64,000 bases of DNA. It comes from Anastrepha obliqua (Eukaryota; Arthropoda; Insecta; Diptera; Tephritidae). Below the pieces are notes generated by a model, which was not told the origin of the DNA, ran no database searches, and saw only the letters and a list, made by a program, of their open reading frames with translations. The stretch covers positions 42,864,001-42,928,000 of the forward strand of contig NC_072893.1 in NCBI RefSeq assembly GCF_027943255.1, given 5' to 3'. Positions 32,011 to 44,046 of the stretch are shown here, in pieces; within the stretch, counting starts at the first letter, position 1; every line of letters begins with the position of its first letter. The position numbers and the translations under genes were made by a program.

Positions 32011-33020
32011 AGCTGAAGCTCTTCATCTGCAATAGCACCCTAGCTGTAACTGCTTGCAGTTCAACAGGCTGCTCGGAAGTATTACTTCTTAGATATACCA
32101 AGAGAAGCCTAGAAAAGTCTATGGAGCAATATTTGTATCGTCGATATTTAGTACAAAGGATTAGGTCACAAAAATTCCCTATAAACAGGAGAAGCACGCA
32201 TTATAGTAAGCCATTGCTTTAACGCAGCAGAGCTCCCACAGTTGCTTATGTGCTCATCTGCTCTCACAGCCACACGGACATTTGGTAAGCGCACTTTTAT
32301 TCGCTTTAAGTGCGTTGAATATAAAAGTCGCCTTTGCTTTTGTGCCCTACCACGAGCTGTTCGTGAAAAAGTTTGTAAAATCATTAATAACATAAGCTTT
32401 GGGTATAAAAACGAATTGCACTGAAAAGTGGAGGATGGAGAAAAATTAATGCCAAGCGCGCTCAAAACACTGAGCAGCCGTAGTTCCAATACAAAAAAGT
32501 CAGGGGAATGTAATACAACTGAGAATGCAGAAAAATGTTGCACTTAAATAAGTTGAAGTCAGATTTTTTGGCAACTGGTTTTAATTTATTGCAAGCTGCC
32601 AGCACCATTAAATAAAACCTTTAAAGCTAATGATAATTAGATAACAGAGTAAATCATGACACATAAGATGTTCTTATTTTCTCAGTAAATGAGAGTAATT
32701 ATGCAGGTCTACAAAATTCACTCTTTGTTTCCTTCTGATATGAGACGGTTCTCCGATGTACTTTTGTGCGTTGGCTATGATTTAGAAGTCAAAAAGTGAT
32801 CATCACGTCATGACTTTGTAAAAACAGAGTGGTGCATGTGTCACGTTGAATTTTACTGAATTCGGCTACAAATCAAAGACGCTTCAGATTTATTTATGGA
32901 ATTTGTTTTTTTTTTCAATTTCATGCAAATGACTTCCACGCCTGACTTTATTGTCGGCCACTCGGTTATCGAAATTTTTCGTTTTCAAAAAATTTTCTGG
33001 ATTCCCTATACTGGATATAT
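32011..33020. other. No gene seen
   Basis: A 125-codon minus-strand frame (32166-32543) has no recognisable domain or helpful codon pattern, so it is not called. Confidence 0.4.
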
Positions 33021-33128
33021 ACATGTTTATATATATTGTATATGGCACTTACGCCCTTCTTGGGGGCTTGGCAGAGCTCCTTCACCACAAATGGAGGGAC
33101 CTGCCAAAATTCCAAGTGAAGCCGGTCA
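33021..33128 (-). repeat. SINE 3' fragment, internally deleted
   Basis: The complement of the SINE tail and the GAGCTC/ACAAATGGAGGGACCT body segments are present, with about 25 bases missing between them. Confidence 0.65.
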
Positions 33129-33321
33129 AAATTGACTAGTATTTGAGCATCCGTGCCTACCTGACTTTAAAGCGTTTTTCAGATACTTGTTATTTTTGAA
33201 GTCCGTATTCACCATAACCTAAATCTGATTGACCAACCTTTTTTGAATTTTGTACAGTGTTTCTCCATATAATTCACCAGGTATCCCCGGGAACTGTTTT
33301 GTATATTCAATAATTCCGCTA

Positions 33322-33590
33322 TCGTACCCGAAAGGGTTTGTACACACCCACTAATCGGTAGGGCTCGGCTTCGCCACTGTGAGCATTAAATTTCAAACAG
33401 GCAGTGGCAAACTTACGGCTGTATTTCTGCATTGCAAAACTTCTCCATAAGAAACCAGCTGCTGTTTGGAGGTGGCATAAAATTGTAGGCCATCCATTTC
33501 TGGAGCGACATCAAGACGCACGTCACGTGTTGAAGAGCAGGTGGCTAGGCATCTAACAACGGCTGTAGAGGCCAATTATAAATATACACA
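33322..33590 (+). repeat. Divergent SINE copy
   Basis: GGCAGTGGCAAACTTACG, GTATTTCTGCATTGCAAAAC, GACATCAAGACGCACG and GGCCAATTATAAATATA fall in the family order, but similarity is lower than in other copies and the tRNA head is barely recognisable. It may be an old copy or a subfamily. The fragment at 43912 shares several of its variants. Confidence 0.6.
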
Positions 33591-33609
33591 GGGCTGTCCA
33601 GGCAGTGAC

Positions 33610-34140
33610 TTCTTTTTAGAAATGAAAAAAATTTAACAAAAACAATTTTTTTCGGCGCATTATTAAACTTTCGTAAGCGCAAACATTCCCATTATTTATG
33701 GAGCAAGATTCCTTGGCATGTAGCTCCCTAGACTGACTTCTCAGTGGCGCACCCTGTTGACCCTAAGAGCCGGTTTCTGGACTTATCTCTCGCATGGTTT
33801 GTTCGATATTCACTTTAAGGACCTGAATCGTTAATAGTAGATTACGTGAGGTCATCGCAATACCTGAAAAAAGGCCAAGGGATTCAAATCTCAGCTCCAA
33901 ACGGACCAATTCAAATCGCCAAGACAGCTGATAACACTGTTTCCGAACTTGGCGCAAAATTTGATTGATTTGGCATGGATTGTGTGACATCGCACGCCAT
34001 CTTGCTGAAACCAAAGATCGTCCGAGCTCATGTTTTCATATTTAGGCCACAAAAAGTCGTTTACATTTCAAATTGTCACTCTCTGAGGATGACTTAACTT
34101 CACGACGATCACGTACGGGTTTTCCAATTACAAAATACGG
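33610..34140 (-). pseudogene. DD41D-type transposase, decayed
   Basis: The minus strand reads FLWPKYENMSSDDLWFQQDG (second catalytic aspartate), then VISCLGDLNWSVWS and a stop where SCDLTP is expected. MREISPETGS follows. Spacing to the decayed third block fits the 41-residue interval. No inverted termini were found. Confidence 0.65.
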
Positions 34141-34329
34141 CAGTTTTCCTTGTTAATATAACCGCCGAGGTGATGTGAATTCTTTTCAAAAAACGCTCTA
34201 TTTGGGTTACATAGGATTTACTTTGGAAATAAGTTTGCAATACTTTTCAGTATTGGGGATGCGATTCCTTTCTTTCCGCGGAGAAGTCAGGCTGACTTTC
34301 TTTCAAGATCTCCATCAAACGTGCGCCGC

Positions 34330-35760
34330 CACTGTCAAAATCACTGATAAAGCATAGGCTTAGCGAAGCCGTACAGAACAGTGGTAGCCTGTCTGACAGG
34401 CAGCATGGTTTTAGAAGTGGCAGACTTACTTTAGGAGCCATCCATGATATAATAGCTAGCGTAGAACATGCCCAGTCAGGTAATCAATACTCCAAACGCT
34501 TAGTATTACTAGCCACACTGGATATTAGAAATGTTTTCAACAGTTTAGGTTGGGACGACGTCATTGAAGCCTTAAAGGTAAAATTGAAGATACCCAATAA
34601 TCTATCGAAGATTATTCGTGGCTATCTAAGCAATCGCGTGCTCTTATACGATACCCGAGAAGGACGCAAGACTAAACAAATAACAGCAGGTGCGGCCCAA
34701 GGATCCATACCAGGACTTGAACTTTGGAATGTAAGCTACGGTGAAATTCTTTGAAGAGAGATGCCTGAGGTTGTGCATTTAGTGGGATACGCAGATGACA
34801 TCGCAGCTGCAATAATCGCTCGAAACACTGACTAAGCCAAAAGAAAGGTAAATCAGGTGATGATCCGAGTTCAGACATGGCTAGAGGACCATGGATTAAA
34901 GCTAGCCACAGAGAAAACAGACCTAATCCTTCTAACCAACAGACATATCCCAGTGGTCAAATACCTAGGAGTGCAATTAGACACAAAGCTAACTTACTGG
35001 GTGCACATAAATCATGCTGCTAAAAGAGCTGCCAAAGTAAGCGGCATGTTAAGTAAGCTCATGGCAAACCTTAAAGGTCACACGCAGAACAAGCAACAAC
35101 ATTTAATGGACACGACGAACTCGATTCTTTAATACGGATGCGAAATATGGGCAGATTCGCTAAGGGTGCAAAGCCGGCGGAAAACTCTGCAATCTGTGTA
35201 ACGCACCTGCGCTCTCAGAGTGGCTTCGTCATACAGAACAGTATCTGAAGCAGCGGTTTTAGTTATCAGCGGAACCATCCCTATAGATTCTAGCACAAGA
35301 GCGCCAACGGAGATGAGAGGCAAAAAACACAGGAATCCCAGTGCCACGCTTCTCCGATATTAGAGTTCAAACGCTCACACTTTGGCAGGCAAGATGGAAC
35401 TCTCAACGGTATGGTAGATGGACAGCGAGACTAATACCCGATCTAAAAAGTGGGTAGAAAGAAAGCACGGTGAGGTTAAGTATTACCTCAGACAGTTTTT
35501 GTCCGAATATGGGTCCTTTCGCAAGTATTTATGGCGAATGGGAAAAGTGAACCCACCAAACTGCATGTATGGAGATACTGAGTTTGATGATGCGAACACA
35601 CCTGCGGAGAACAGCTCTGTAACGCGCTATTGGTGTATTTACACCTGAGGAAGTAATCGAGAAAATGATGATAGACGAAGAAAAATGGAATGCCGTCGTG
35701 GAGGATATTATCCGAAAAAAGAAGCGTGAAATGGAAAGTTATGCTGAAGAGCATTGAGCA
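34330..35760 (+). pseudogene. R1-like non-LTR reverse transcriptase and C-terminal region
   Basis: Reading on from 34338: RLSEAVQNSGSLSDRQHGFR, LLATLDIRNVFNSLGWDDVI and KIIRGYLSNRVLLYDT. The catalytic box GYADDIAAAI lies near 34780, followed by VKYLGVQLDTKL, ALRVASSYRTVSEAAVLVIS and LRQFLSEYGSFRKYLWRMGK. An aspartate in the palm (usually DVRNAFNS) is retained in DIRNVFNS. The motif order and the SYRTVSE segment are typical of R1-clade elements. At least five stops or frameshifts are present, and a deletion removes much of RT motif B (QGSIPGLELWN). Confidence 0.85.
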
Positions 35761-36065
35761 TAGGTTTCTCAAAACAGGCGACCCTGGACGCAGGATGAGT
35801 AAGTAAGTGTCCTTCTTAGGACTCCGTCTTGACCCTCTACCTCGAAGCAATGCGGAAGCAGTCCCGGGGAGGAGGGAAAAATCCAAGAGAAGAGGAGGGA
35901 TATTTTTAGTGGAATCACCACACACGTAGTAGCGACGGTTACTATATGATGCGAAGGCATTTTTAAAAAACTGTTATAATAACATGTGACTAAAAAGCCC
36001 CTACATTTTCCACCCTGTATATATAGTCTTTTAACAACAAATCTGCCGATTTTTGCAGCTGAAAT

Positions 36066-36290
36066 GAGTTTTTTAGCTTCCAAGTGCTACGAAAATTTTT
36101 AAAATAAAAAAAAATTGTCCTAGCGATCCCTCAAGAAAAGTTCATTTGATAAATCCATTCAAATTTAAATTTTTTTTTGTTTTCAAATGATTCTGTTTCG
36201 AGTTATGATATGCACAGCAAAACAAATTTTTTTAGGCGCCTCCGTGGATTTACTGTCACTCGCGCAATTGTCGATATTTTACAATGAAAA
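36066..36290 (+). repeat. Dispersed repeat family, copy 1
   Basis: Begins TTTTTTAGCTTCCAAGTGC and shares a GAGTTATRATRTRCACWGCAAA block and a CACTCGC end with 41468-41680. Non-coding; origin unknown. Confidence 0.6.
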
Positions 36291-36439
36291 GTCGGGAAAG
36301 TACTGTTCAAGTGCTGCATCACCTGTGTCGCCAAAAAATATTGTGAAAACATGAATTTGAGAAGTCAACAGGTTTCTAAATCTATTTTATTAAAATTTTC
36401 TTCAATAAATAAACAAATAAATATTTTTCCTAGTGTAAA

Positions 36440-36930
36440 AATGTTTGTAGTGCCATATATCTTCTTCTTATGTGATGCTACAACCGTGTGACGGTTTTGG
36501 CCGAATCCAAAATAGCGCCCCAGCTGTTTCTGTTCTGTGCTACTTGTTGACATTTGGAAATCTCTTCCCTGTTGAGGTACCGTGTCGCAAAGTCGCCTTG
36601 CTGGAGCGTCTTCGTTCATACGGGTGACATGACCAAGCCAGCGTAGTCACTGGATTTTTACACGCTCAAATATGTGCATGTCTCTATATACATAGCTCAT
36701 ACTCATTAAAGTGGATGGGGCCAAAGATCTTACGTAGACTTTTTCTCTCGAAGAAGCCCAAAACTTTATCATCTGCAGTTGACGTCATCCATGCTTCTGC
36801 ACCATATAGCAGGAAGGGAATGATGAGGGTTTTGTAGAGTGTCAGTTGGCTTCTTTGAGAGAGAGAGCTCAACTTCTCAATTGCCTACTGAACCCAAAGT
36901 AACATCCTGCAATAGTTATTCTTCGCTTGA
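36440..36930 (-). pseudogene. RTE-like non-LTR C-terminal end
   Basis: The minus-strand frame at 36684-36872 reads LTLYKTLIIPFLLYGAEAW then FERKSLRKIFGPIHFNEYEL. A decayed RLRWLGHV-type segment follows and the 3' terminus ends in AAGAAGAAGA. It is the same family as 40430-41100. The palm is missing. Confidence 0.7.
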
Positions 36931-37338
36931 TTTCCAGGCTAACGTCTAGGGGATTAGGAAGCAGAATTACAAAGCAAAGTGCATGATCGATCGATTGAGA
37001 TCGTGAAATGATATTTCTTCCTTTCTTGTTTCAAGTTGACACACTGCCTCCTCGTGGCGTCCGAACTAATGCGAACTAATGTATGTAGCAATTCTCCAAG
37101 CTTTAAGGGCTTTGCGTCGGGTGTGAGAGCTACCATGTACACAAAAATCGAATAGCAATTGCCAATCAAGTGGAAATCAATCATATTTACTGCTAGCGTC
37201 AGGGATGCACACTTTCATCCTTATTCGATAAAACATGGAGCGTCGAAAATTTCATCTCTCAAATATACCATCTGTGCTTGTGAGACCAATAAACCCAACA
37301 ACCTTCATGGGTATGAAGGTATAAGATTATATTGTAAG
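36931..37338. other. No gene seen
   Basis: Unrecognised sequence. Confidence 0.4.
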
Positions 37339-37340
37339 TA

Positions 37341-37871
37341 AAGGGTTTTCCAATAACAGGTGTTACAGGTGAATGGATTGCGCTATCAAGAGATGATTAA
37401 CGATTTTTTATGGCCGGAATTGGATGGTATTGATCTGGACAACGTTTATTTTCAACAAGTCGTGCCACACAAGCAACGAAACCATTGATGTTTTAAGGGA
37501 AAAGTTTGCGAAGAGGTGATAACAATTCGCCACCGAGATCTTGTGATTTAACATTTTGTGACCTTTTTCTTTGGGGCCACGTGAAAGAGAAAGTCTACAC
37601 CAACAGCTCAGGGTTGATTCAGTACCTCAAAGATGGAATTCGTGTGGCTATCGAGGACATAGGGCAGCCAATTTGCAATTTGGTTAAGGAAAATTTCATG
37701 AAAAGGATATTGTCCTGTAAGCGTGGTCGTGGTGGTCATTTGCCTGATGTTATTTTCCACTATTAACGGCATACCTTCCTCTTTATAATGAAATAAACAT
37801 CCGATCATTTATATTAAAAAATAGCATTTTTCTTTGAATATCAAAATAACACCTTTTATTGGGTAACCCTT
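37341..37871 (+). mobile_element. DD41D (rosa-like) mariner deletion derivative, copy 2
   Basis: Termini AAGGGTTTTCCAATAA and the complement of AAGGGTTACCCAATAA are flanked by TA on both sides. The left end joins GTGAATGGATTGCGCTATC just as in copy 1. The coding remnant has FLWPELDGIDLDNVYFQQ, then a small deletion and a frameshift that remove the second catalytic aspartate. Next come SCDLTFCDLFLWGHVKEK and the conserved end GRGGHLPDVIFHY. Length 531 bp. Confidence 0.85.
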
Positions 37872-38950
37872 TATTATAACGCTGCCCTCTGTTAAAGGAA
37901 AAATGCATACACAAATATATTTTCTCATAGGGACCATTAAAAACAACTTAACCTTTCCATCTTTTCACTTTTCATTTGTATCAGCGGACACTTTGAACCT
38001 TTCGTTCTTCATCTCCTTTTAAATTTAATCACTTTCCAGTTAAAATTCTTTCGCTGAGGCTAAAGATTCTATTTATTCGAAGCACACCTTTGTCAAGGCA
38101 GCAACGATGAAGCTTTTTGCGAAAGAGCGATAGCTCTATTGTGCATAGAAGTAGTTCCGTTAACCTTTTTTTTTATAAAATGTCAAAGTGAATTTGTGCG
38201 AAAAAAAACGAAAAAAAATCTAGTAAGAAAAACGAAGAAAGCTAAAACAAAAATAAATGTTAAAAAGTAGCGCAATAAAGCAAAGAAAAATGAGCTCACA
38301 CAGTTATAGTATTCAATTTCAAAGTACAACCTACCTCAGACTCAGACCAACAGTTTGACCAGTCAATCACTTAAGGGAAGCAGCACTTATTTGCTTTTAC
38401 TCGGCTCCTTTGGATTTAAATATTTAAACATTGGAATTTGTATATATTCATCATTTTTTTCTGCTTTTTTACTCTCTTTATCCAGCGCTGCATTTTGATC
38501 TATGAGTTGGGTTGGCTACAATGTCAAATTAAATTAACAGTGACAAGGGTTTAAGTTGTAGAAAACTAACGGTCGATAGGTGTTTTTTTTTACTTTGGCA
38601 TTTTGGCCCTTTTAGTTTACTTTACTTTACTGACTAACACAAAATTTACATAAGACATTTTTTTAGAAAAATAATTCGAAGCGAAAGGAATTAGGGACCG
38701 GAGGAAGTTCAAAGTTGAAAAATACAATAAACCTAGTAAACTCAAAGAAAAAGTCAATCAATAGAACATTGAAATTTTGTGGGGTAAGAGACATTGCATG
38801 AAAAGATATCTTATTTACTCAGCACTGGTAATTTTTATTGAATAATTTGCGCTTAGAGGCTATTTAGTTTTTTTTTTTTTTAACCTGGAAAAACACACTA
38901 AGCAAATGGATCTGGTAGTAACGAACTGCCTCCTGTCACGAGAAGAATCC
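37872..38950. other. No gene seen
   Basis: AT-rich, with several poly(T) and poly(A) runs. No feature recognised. Confidence 0.4.
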
Positions 38951-38959
38951 AAACTCAGT

Positions 38960-40224
38960 TGAGTCTTACTTATGCAACTACTATCAGAGAGGTAAACATT
39001 TACTCCGACAGCTAAGCGGCAATTAAGGCACTGAACTCGTTGCTTGTGCTCTCGAAATCAGTTGGGAAATGCCTGATTTATCTCATGAGTTAGCTAGACA
39101 GAGGGCTCTCGAGAAGGCTTCCTCGCGAAATGCGATGATTGGGGCTCTCTTAAAAGCCTGTGGTCTGCTGCTGCAAAGGTGGGCTTCGCATCAACTCAGC
39201 GAGAACTTGGTTAGTGCACAACGAGATCCTGCTGGCCACGGGTATATCGCAGAAGCTCGTGGGAATTTGTAAGACTAACAAAACCGCTGAATTGAATCCG
39301 AGGTCATAATTTGCTGAAGTTTTGTTAATCGTATGTTTTTTTCCTTTATGTGAATAGCTGATTGGGCTATCGCTCCCGATTCTAGTACTGGGGCTATCAG
39401 CGAGACGTCAAGCCGGCATGGAAAACAGGTTTCCTTGCACACATTTATATAGCAGGATCCAAGTGCAGACCCTCGCTACCTGCCGCACAAACTAAGTGAA
39501 CAAACGCCGGCGCTGTTAGAAGAGAGAAGGATTAGAGGTGTGTGTGCTTATTTGAAGGCGGCACTCCACTCGCCTTGACGATGCTTCTCGGTGGCATAGG
39601 CATCTACTGACTCAGAAAGGAAAGGGAAAGCACCCTCAAGGACGTAGATGATCTGATCGTCAACGAAAGGCACTCTTACCCTCGTAATTTAGAAGCAGTT
39701 AAACAAACGTGCGATGTCGCAAAGAGAACAGCAGTTTATGTTTTGTTGAAGCCCTATGCTCCCCAGCGGAATAATGAAGGAATAAGAAAAAACAAAGCCG
39801 CTGCTTTGTGGGTGTTCTTTCTGCACCGTTATGTATAAACGCAGTGAGACTTGACATTACTTCGAGTCATTTTGGTAGCAGTTGTCCGGCGGATGAGGCG
39901 GAATCATCTGATCACCTTCTCTTTAGCTGTCCTGCGCTCGCCGGGCTGAGATTCACATATCTTGTGGGAACTTTCTTGCTGCTAGCATATAACAGGTTTA
40001 GATATCAAGCACCTGCTGACTTTCATCAGTATTATAAAACGCTTATAACAACCATAAGTAGTAGGCGGTCGGTTCTTCGGTTCGGTTCTTCATATCACCC
40101 ACCTTTTTCTTTTCTTTCCGCTTTTTTCCTTCCTATGGCATCGCAAGGGACGAAACACGTGTTTATTGTCCAAGTGGGCTCTTGCATAGTATAACCATGT
40201 AACCGAGTAATCTAACCTAACCTA
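38960..40224 (+). pseudogene. Non-LTR retrotransposon, RNase H remnant to 3' end, CTAAC tail
   Basis: An RNase H stretch (EVNIYSDS, then AAIKALNSLL) lies at about 38985-39045. A long decayed middle is followed by a C-terminal knuckle at 39808-40194 (CPADEAESSDHLLFSCPAL, then LRFTYLVGTF). The 3' end runs into CTAACCTAACCTA at 40212-40224, the same tail unit as at 1786. It may be one decayed insertion or two joined ones. Confidence 0.6.
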
Positions 40225-40429
40225 AAATGCTTCGTTTAATTGCGAAACATCAGTAATATTAGTAATAATGGCAATCTTAAAGTTCTATGAGGATAATCCC
40301 TCAACATGTGGTTAGGCGAACTTCGGAATATTTCAGAAAAGATTCAGCGGAAAATGAGTGAACCTTTTCCGGTTATCTCGCATAGTCCAGAGGGTAGAAC
40401 AAGGACATGTTTTGGAAAAGTACAAACCT

Positions 40430-41100
40430 ATCTTCTTCTTGATCGGCGCAATAGCCACTTACGCGATTTTGGCCGAGCTTAACAAAGCGCGACAGTCGTT
40501 TCTTTCACGTACTAATCGGCGCCAGTTGGAAACACCAAGTGAAGCCAAGTCCCTCTCCACCTGACCTCTCCAACGCAGTGGAGGTCTTTGTCTTCCTCTG
40601 CTACCTTCCCCTTCCTGTGCTACCCCTAGCTTGCACAGCATCAAATATTTTCAGAGCCGGAGAGTTTGTATACATTCGGACCGCATGACCCAGTCAACGA
40701 AGCCGCTGGCTCCTTGTTCGCTGTGTTGTGTCTATGTCGTAGTAAAGCTCATACAGCTCATTGTTCCATTGCCTGCGATACACGCCGTCACCAACGTGCA
40801 AAGTTCAAAAAATCTTCCACAGAATCTTTCTTTCAAACACTCCAAGTGACGCCTCATCGTTCAAGCTTTTGCGCTATTTGTTAGGACGTGCATGATGAGA
40901 GCTTTGTGGAGTGTTAGTTTTGTTCGTCGAGGGGACTTTTCTACTCAGTTGCCTACTTAGTCCTAAGTACCACTTGTTGGCAAGAGAGATTCTCGGTTGG
41001 ATTGAAGGCTGACATTGTTATCGGTGTTAATGCTGATTCCTAGATAAATGAAGTCTTTTACAACCATGGAAAGGTGTATGAACCTTGTTTCACTAGATCT
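40430..41100 (-). pseudogene. RTE-like non-LTR C-terminal region with 3' terminus
   Basis: The minus strand can be followed from VKDFIYLGISINTDNNVS through SLANKWYLGLSRQL, FERKILWKIF, VYRRQWNNELYELYYDID and LGHAVRMYTNSPALKIFDAV to RERNDCRALLSSAKIA. It then reaches a 3' terminus whose last bases read AAGAAGAAGA. This is nearly the whole post-palm part of the polymerase. Three or more frameshifts break it. It is the best-preserved of three copies of this family here. Confidence 0.8.
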
Positions 41101-41210
41101 GAGTAAAATCTACGAAGTTAGGAGTACTTGAACATGCTTTGCTGTAGGTTGGTTTTCTATATCTGCTCGACTCTAAACCGTTTTTCGGCAAATTATTATT
41201 TTTAAGTCCA

Positions 41211-41466
41211 GGCGGCCACCGTAGCCGAATTGTTTGGTGCGTGACTACCATAAGGGAGTGCGTAGGCTCGGATCTTCGTAAACACTAAAATGATAGAAAA
41301 AGTGTTTTATAATAGCGTTCGCCCCTCGGCAGGTAATGGCAAACCTTCGAGTGTATATTTGCCATGAAAAAGCTCCTCATAAAAACCATTTGCCATACGG
41401 AGTCGACTTGAAACTGTAGTTGCCTCCACAACTTAAAGACGCACATCACAAATAGGAGGAGGAAAT
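41211..41466 (+). repeat. tRNA-derived SINE, copy E, 3'-truncated
   Basis: Head (GTAGCCGAATTGTTTGG) and body are complete to ATAGGAGGAGGA, then the copy stops and the dispersed repeat at 41468 begins. Confidence 0.8.
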
Positions 41467-41467
41467 T

Positions 41468-41680
41468 TGCTTTTTAGCTTCCAAGTGCAACAAAAAAATT
41501 TAAAAATCTAAATAAAAATTATTCCAGGCTTACCTCGACAAACATTTCCTTTAATAAATATAATCCATTGTGGTTTGGCTTCTGATGAGTCTGTTGTGAG
41601 TTATAATGTACACTGCAAATCAAGTTTTTTTCGAAGCGGATCTGAAGATTTCCCGGCACTCGCTCTATTTTAAATATTAT
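41468..41680 (+). repeat. Dispersed repeat family, copy 2
   Basis: Homologous to 36066-36290, beginning GCTTTTTAGCTTCCAAGTGC. It starts exactly where the SINE is cut. Confidence 0.6.
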
Positions 41681-43145
41681 TTAAACTCAAATTTAGAAAT
41701 ATTTTGCTCAAACATTGCAGTCGAAACGAAATTGACGGAGTAAACGAATAATATCTGCATCGCCAAAAAAATAAAAATATATCTGAAAACAGATGCAGCT
41801 GATTCGCTGGCTAAGTCAGCGCACACAAACACTCCAGCTCCGACTTTATTCCACCCGTTAGATGCTGATGGGGGCAGATGAAATAAAAAGAGCGAGTAGC
41901 TGTAGTTCGTCTTTCCCATAAGCGCGGAATGGCACAAGAAAATAGGTCATGCAGCGCTCGAAAAGAGTAAGTCATTATTGGGATTTTCACATCTCTTGCA
42001 TTTAACACTAAAGCCATTAAGAACAGAAGAAACAGATTTTCGTTTTAGCGGCATCTTGCGGAAATCTGTTGAATGAGGAAGAAAAGATATGACAGAAGGG
42101 CTTTGTTTGAATTTAAAAAAATATATTTCATAATACCTAATAATTATGATGCAGACACATTTTTAAACGAACTATTTTACCAAATAACTCAACTGCAATT
42201 TAATGCAGCAAAAGTAGTCCTCTAATGAAATTTACTACACAAATTTTCGCCAATGTGTTAAATATGCGGTTTCGCATTCATTAAACTCGCTTGTCAAGCT
42301 CAATTTGCGTACAACCAAAACCAAACTAAAATCGTAAAAATACTGCAAAATAAATTTAATTCAATGCGTTTAAAAAACGAGTTGCAGCTAAAAGCCTCAA
42401 AAACCGCAGAACCACAAACGACAACTACAGCTGCAAAATATGCAGTGAAAATAACAACAAGTGGCCATTACGCACTCACGACCGGCCAACAGTGGGAGAG
42501 TTAACCAGTCCGAATCCGTGGCAATGGCGTCTCGCAGCGTTCCACAGCCAGTCACGCGGTTGAGTTTGTGCAACCACAGAAAGTATGCCATGGGAAAGCA
42601 ACGGCAGCCACCTCCAGTGCGAAATGTGATTATATGAATTAATTGTATTAAAATCAATAGACCAACTCTGATTGCAGCGAACAACAACAACAAGTGTTAT
42701 CTGTGTAGAATAACTAGGCGTGGATAGTATACGCGAATGCTTGATATTTTTATTTTGTTTATAGAAGAAAATACTCAACACGGCCAGCAAAACAAAAAAA
42801 CGTTAAAAATTAACGCGATTGTTGAGGCACTTCGGAGCTGCACTTCATTATATGAAAATTCAATGGACTGTAAAACTGCGTACTCGAAATTTTCCTAAAT
42901 ATTTTGAAGTGTGAAATTTGATTGGAATTTGTCCTATTTTTTTTTTTAATTTGCATAAAGTTTGAAACTTGGATTTATATGGTTCTTATAGGGGGATGAA
43001 CTATATTTTCATACCGAAAAATAATGGAATTCAATGAGAATGAAAACCATTGTCAAAACCTGTTAATAAGTTCTAGTGTTGCAGTTATTTAACGCAGTAA
43101 GAGTAAAAAACTTCACATTGGGTGCTGGTTTGAAATTCTGTACCG
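41681..43145. other. No gene seen
   Basis: AT-rich with several CAA-type stretches. Frames at 41677-42017 and 42397-42790 lack recognisable domains. Confidence 0.4.
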
Positions 43146-43170
43146 GAGGTTGCCGTAGCCAAATGGGTTG
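43146..43170 (+). repeat. SINE head fragment
   Basis: TTGCCGTAGCCAAATGGGTTG matches the first bases and A box of the SINE. The body resumes at 43912 after non-LTR sequence. Confidence 0.6.
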
Positions 43171-43184
43171 AAATATGACGGTAT

Positions 43185-43880
43185 GAAACATCAGGAAGGT
43201 AGGAAGGCAGGTGAAATGGTTGAATTACCAATCTGCCGCTCCTCAAATAGCACTAAAGCGCCGTTTTGATACCATTATGAGACCTCCAACAGGAAGCCAA
43301 CCCGAGCTGTTGACGTTATGGCGAACATTCATAGGATTAAGTTTGGCGCGCTGTCACAGGCTGTCGATGAAAGGAGCAGCTAGTGACCGTAATCGTCTGG
43401 CTGCCAAGCCCATACATTTACTAAGAAAGTGTTCAACAGTCTCGTTCTCTAAACGGCTTCTGGAAACGATCATCCAATGATCTGTAAACATAGCTATAAG
43501 TTTGGAAGTTAAGTGATGTGAAGTCTCCAGAACTTTCGGAGTAGTGGGTCTATTGTATTGGAACTAAAGGGGTTTCGATGTAGCACACGAAGAAATGGAG
43601 CTGATTTGTGCTTCCCCGAGAAATAAATTGTGCAATTCCCCTTTAAAAACAGTCAGGAGGATGCCGATGACCGGGCAGGAGGTCTCTAAGACCAGTTTAG
43701 TCGACCGCTTCCTGACAAGTTCATCACCAATTTCATTTCGCTCCACGTGCTTGTGTTCTAGGATCCAGATTAGAGAAATGTGATCTGCAATGTTGCCAAG
43801 AGATTTGATCTCCTTTTTACAGGAGTTGACTAGTTTGGATCTGTATTATGGTGTCGTCAGAGCCTTGATCGCGGCTTGGC
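43185..43880 (-). pseudogene. RNase H-bearing non-LTR 3' fragment, second copy
   Basis: Same family and same extent as 170-1000. The minus strand has ISLIWILEHKHVERNEIGDE (decayed RNase H end), then TSCPVIGILLTVFKGELHNL, and the knuckle region near 43400-43450. Its 3' end passes into CCTGCCTTCCTACC-like repeats. Frames are broken. Confidence 0.7.
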
Positions 43881-43911
43881 TATCGAAACAAAATGCAACT
43901 CCAAAAGACAG

Positions 43912-44046
43912 AACATTTTTTTTAATAGCGGTCGCACCTTGGCAGACAATAGCAAACATTCGAATGCATTTCTGTCATGCAAAAGTTTCTCATAAGAAAC
44001 CACCCGCTTTACAGAGGCGGCGCATTGCAAATTATACCCGTATATA
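43912..44046 (+). repeat. SINE body fragment
   Basis: From TTTAATAGCGGTCGCACC through GCATTTCTGTCATGCAAAAG to the AT-rich tail at 44030-44046, where a DD41D element is inserted. Confidence 0.7.

Noticed and set aside
32166..32543. 125-codon minus-strand gene
   Set aside because: No recognisable domain, no intron or promoter pattern that holds together; left unannotated.
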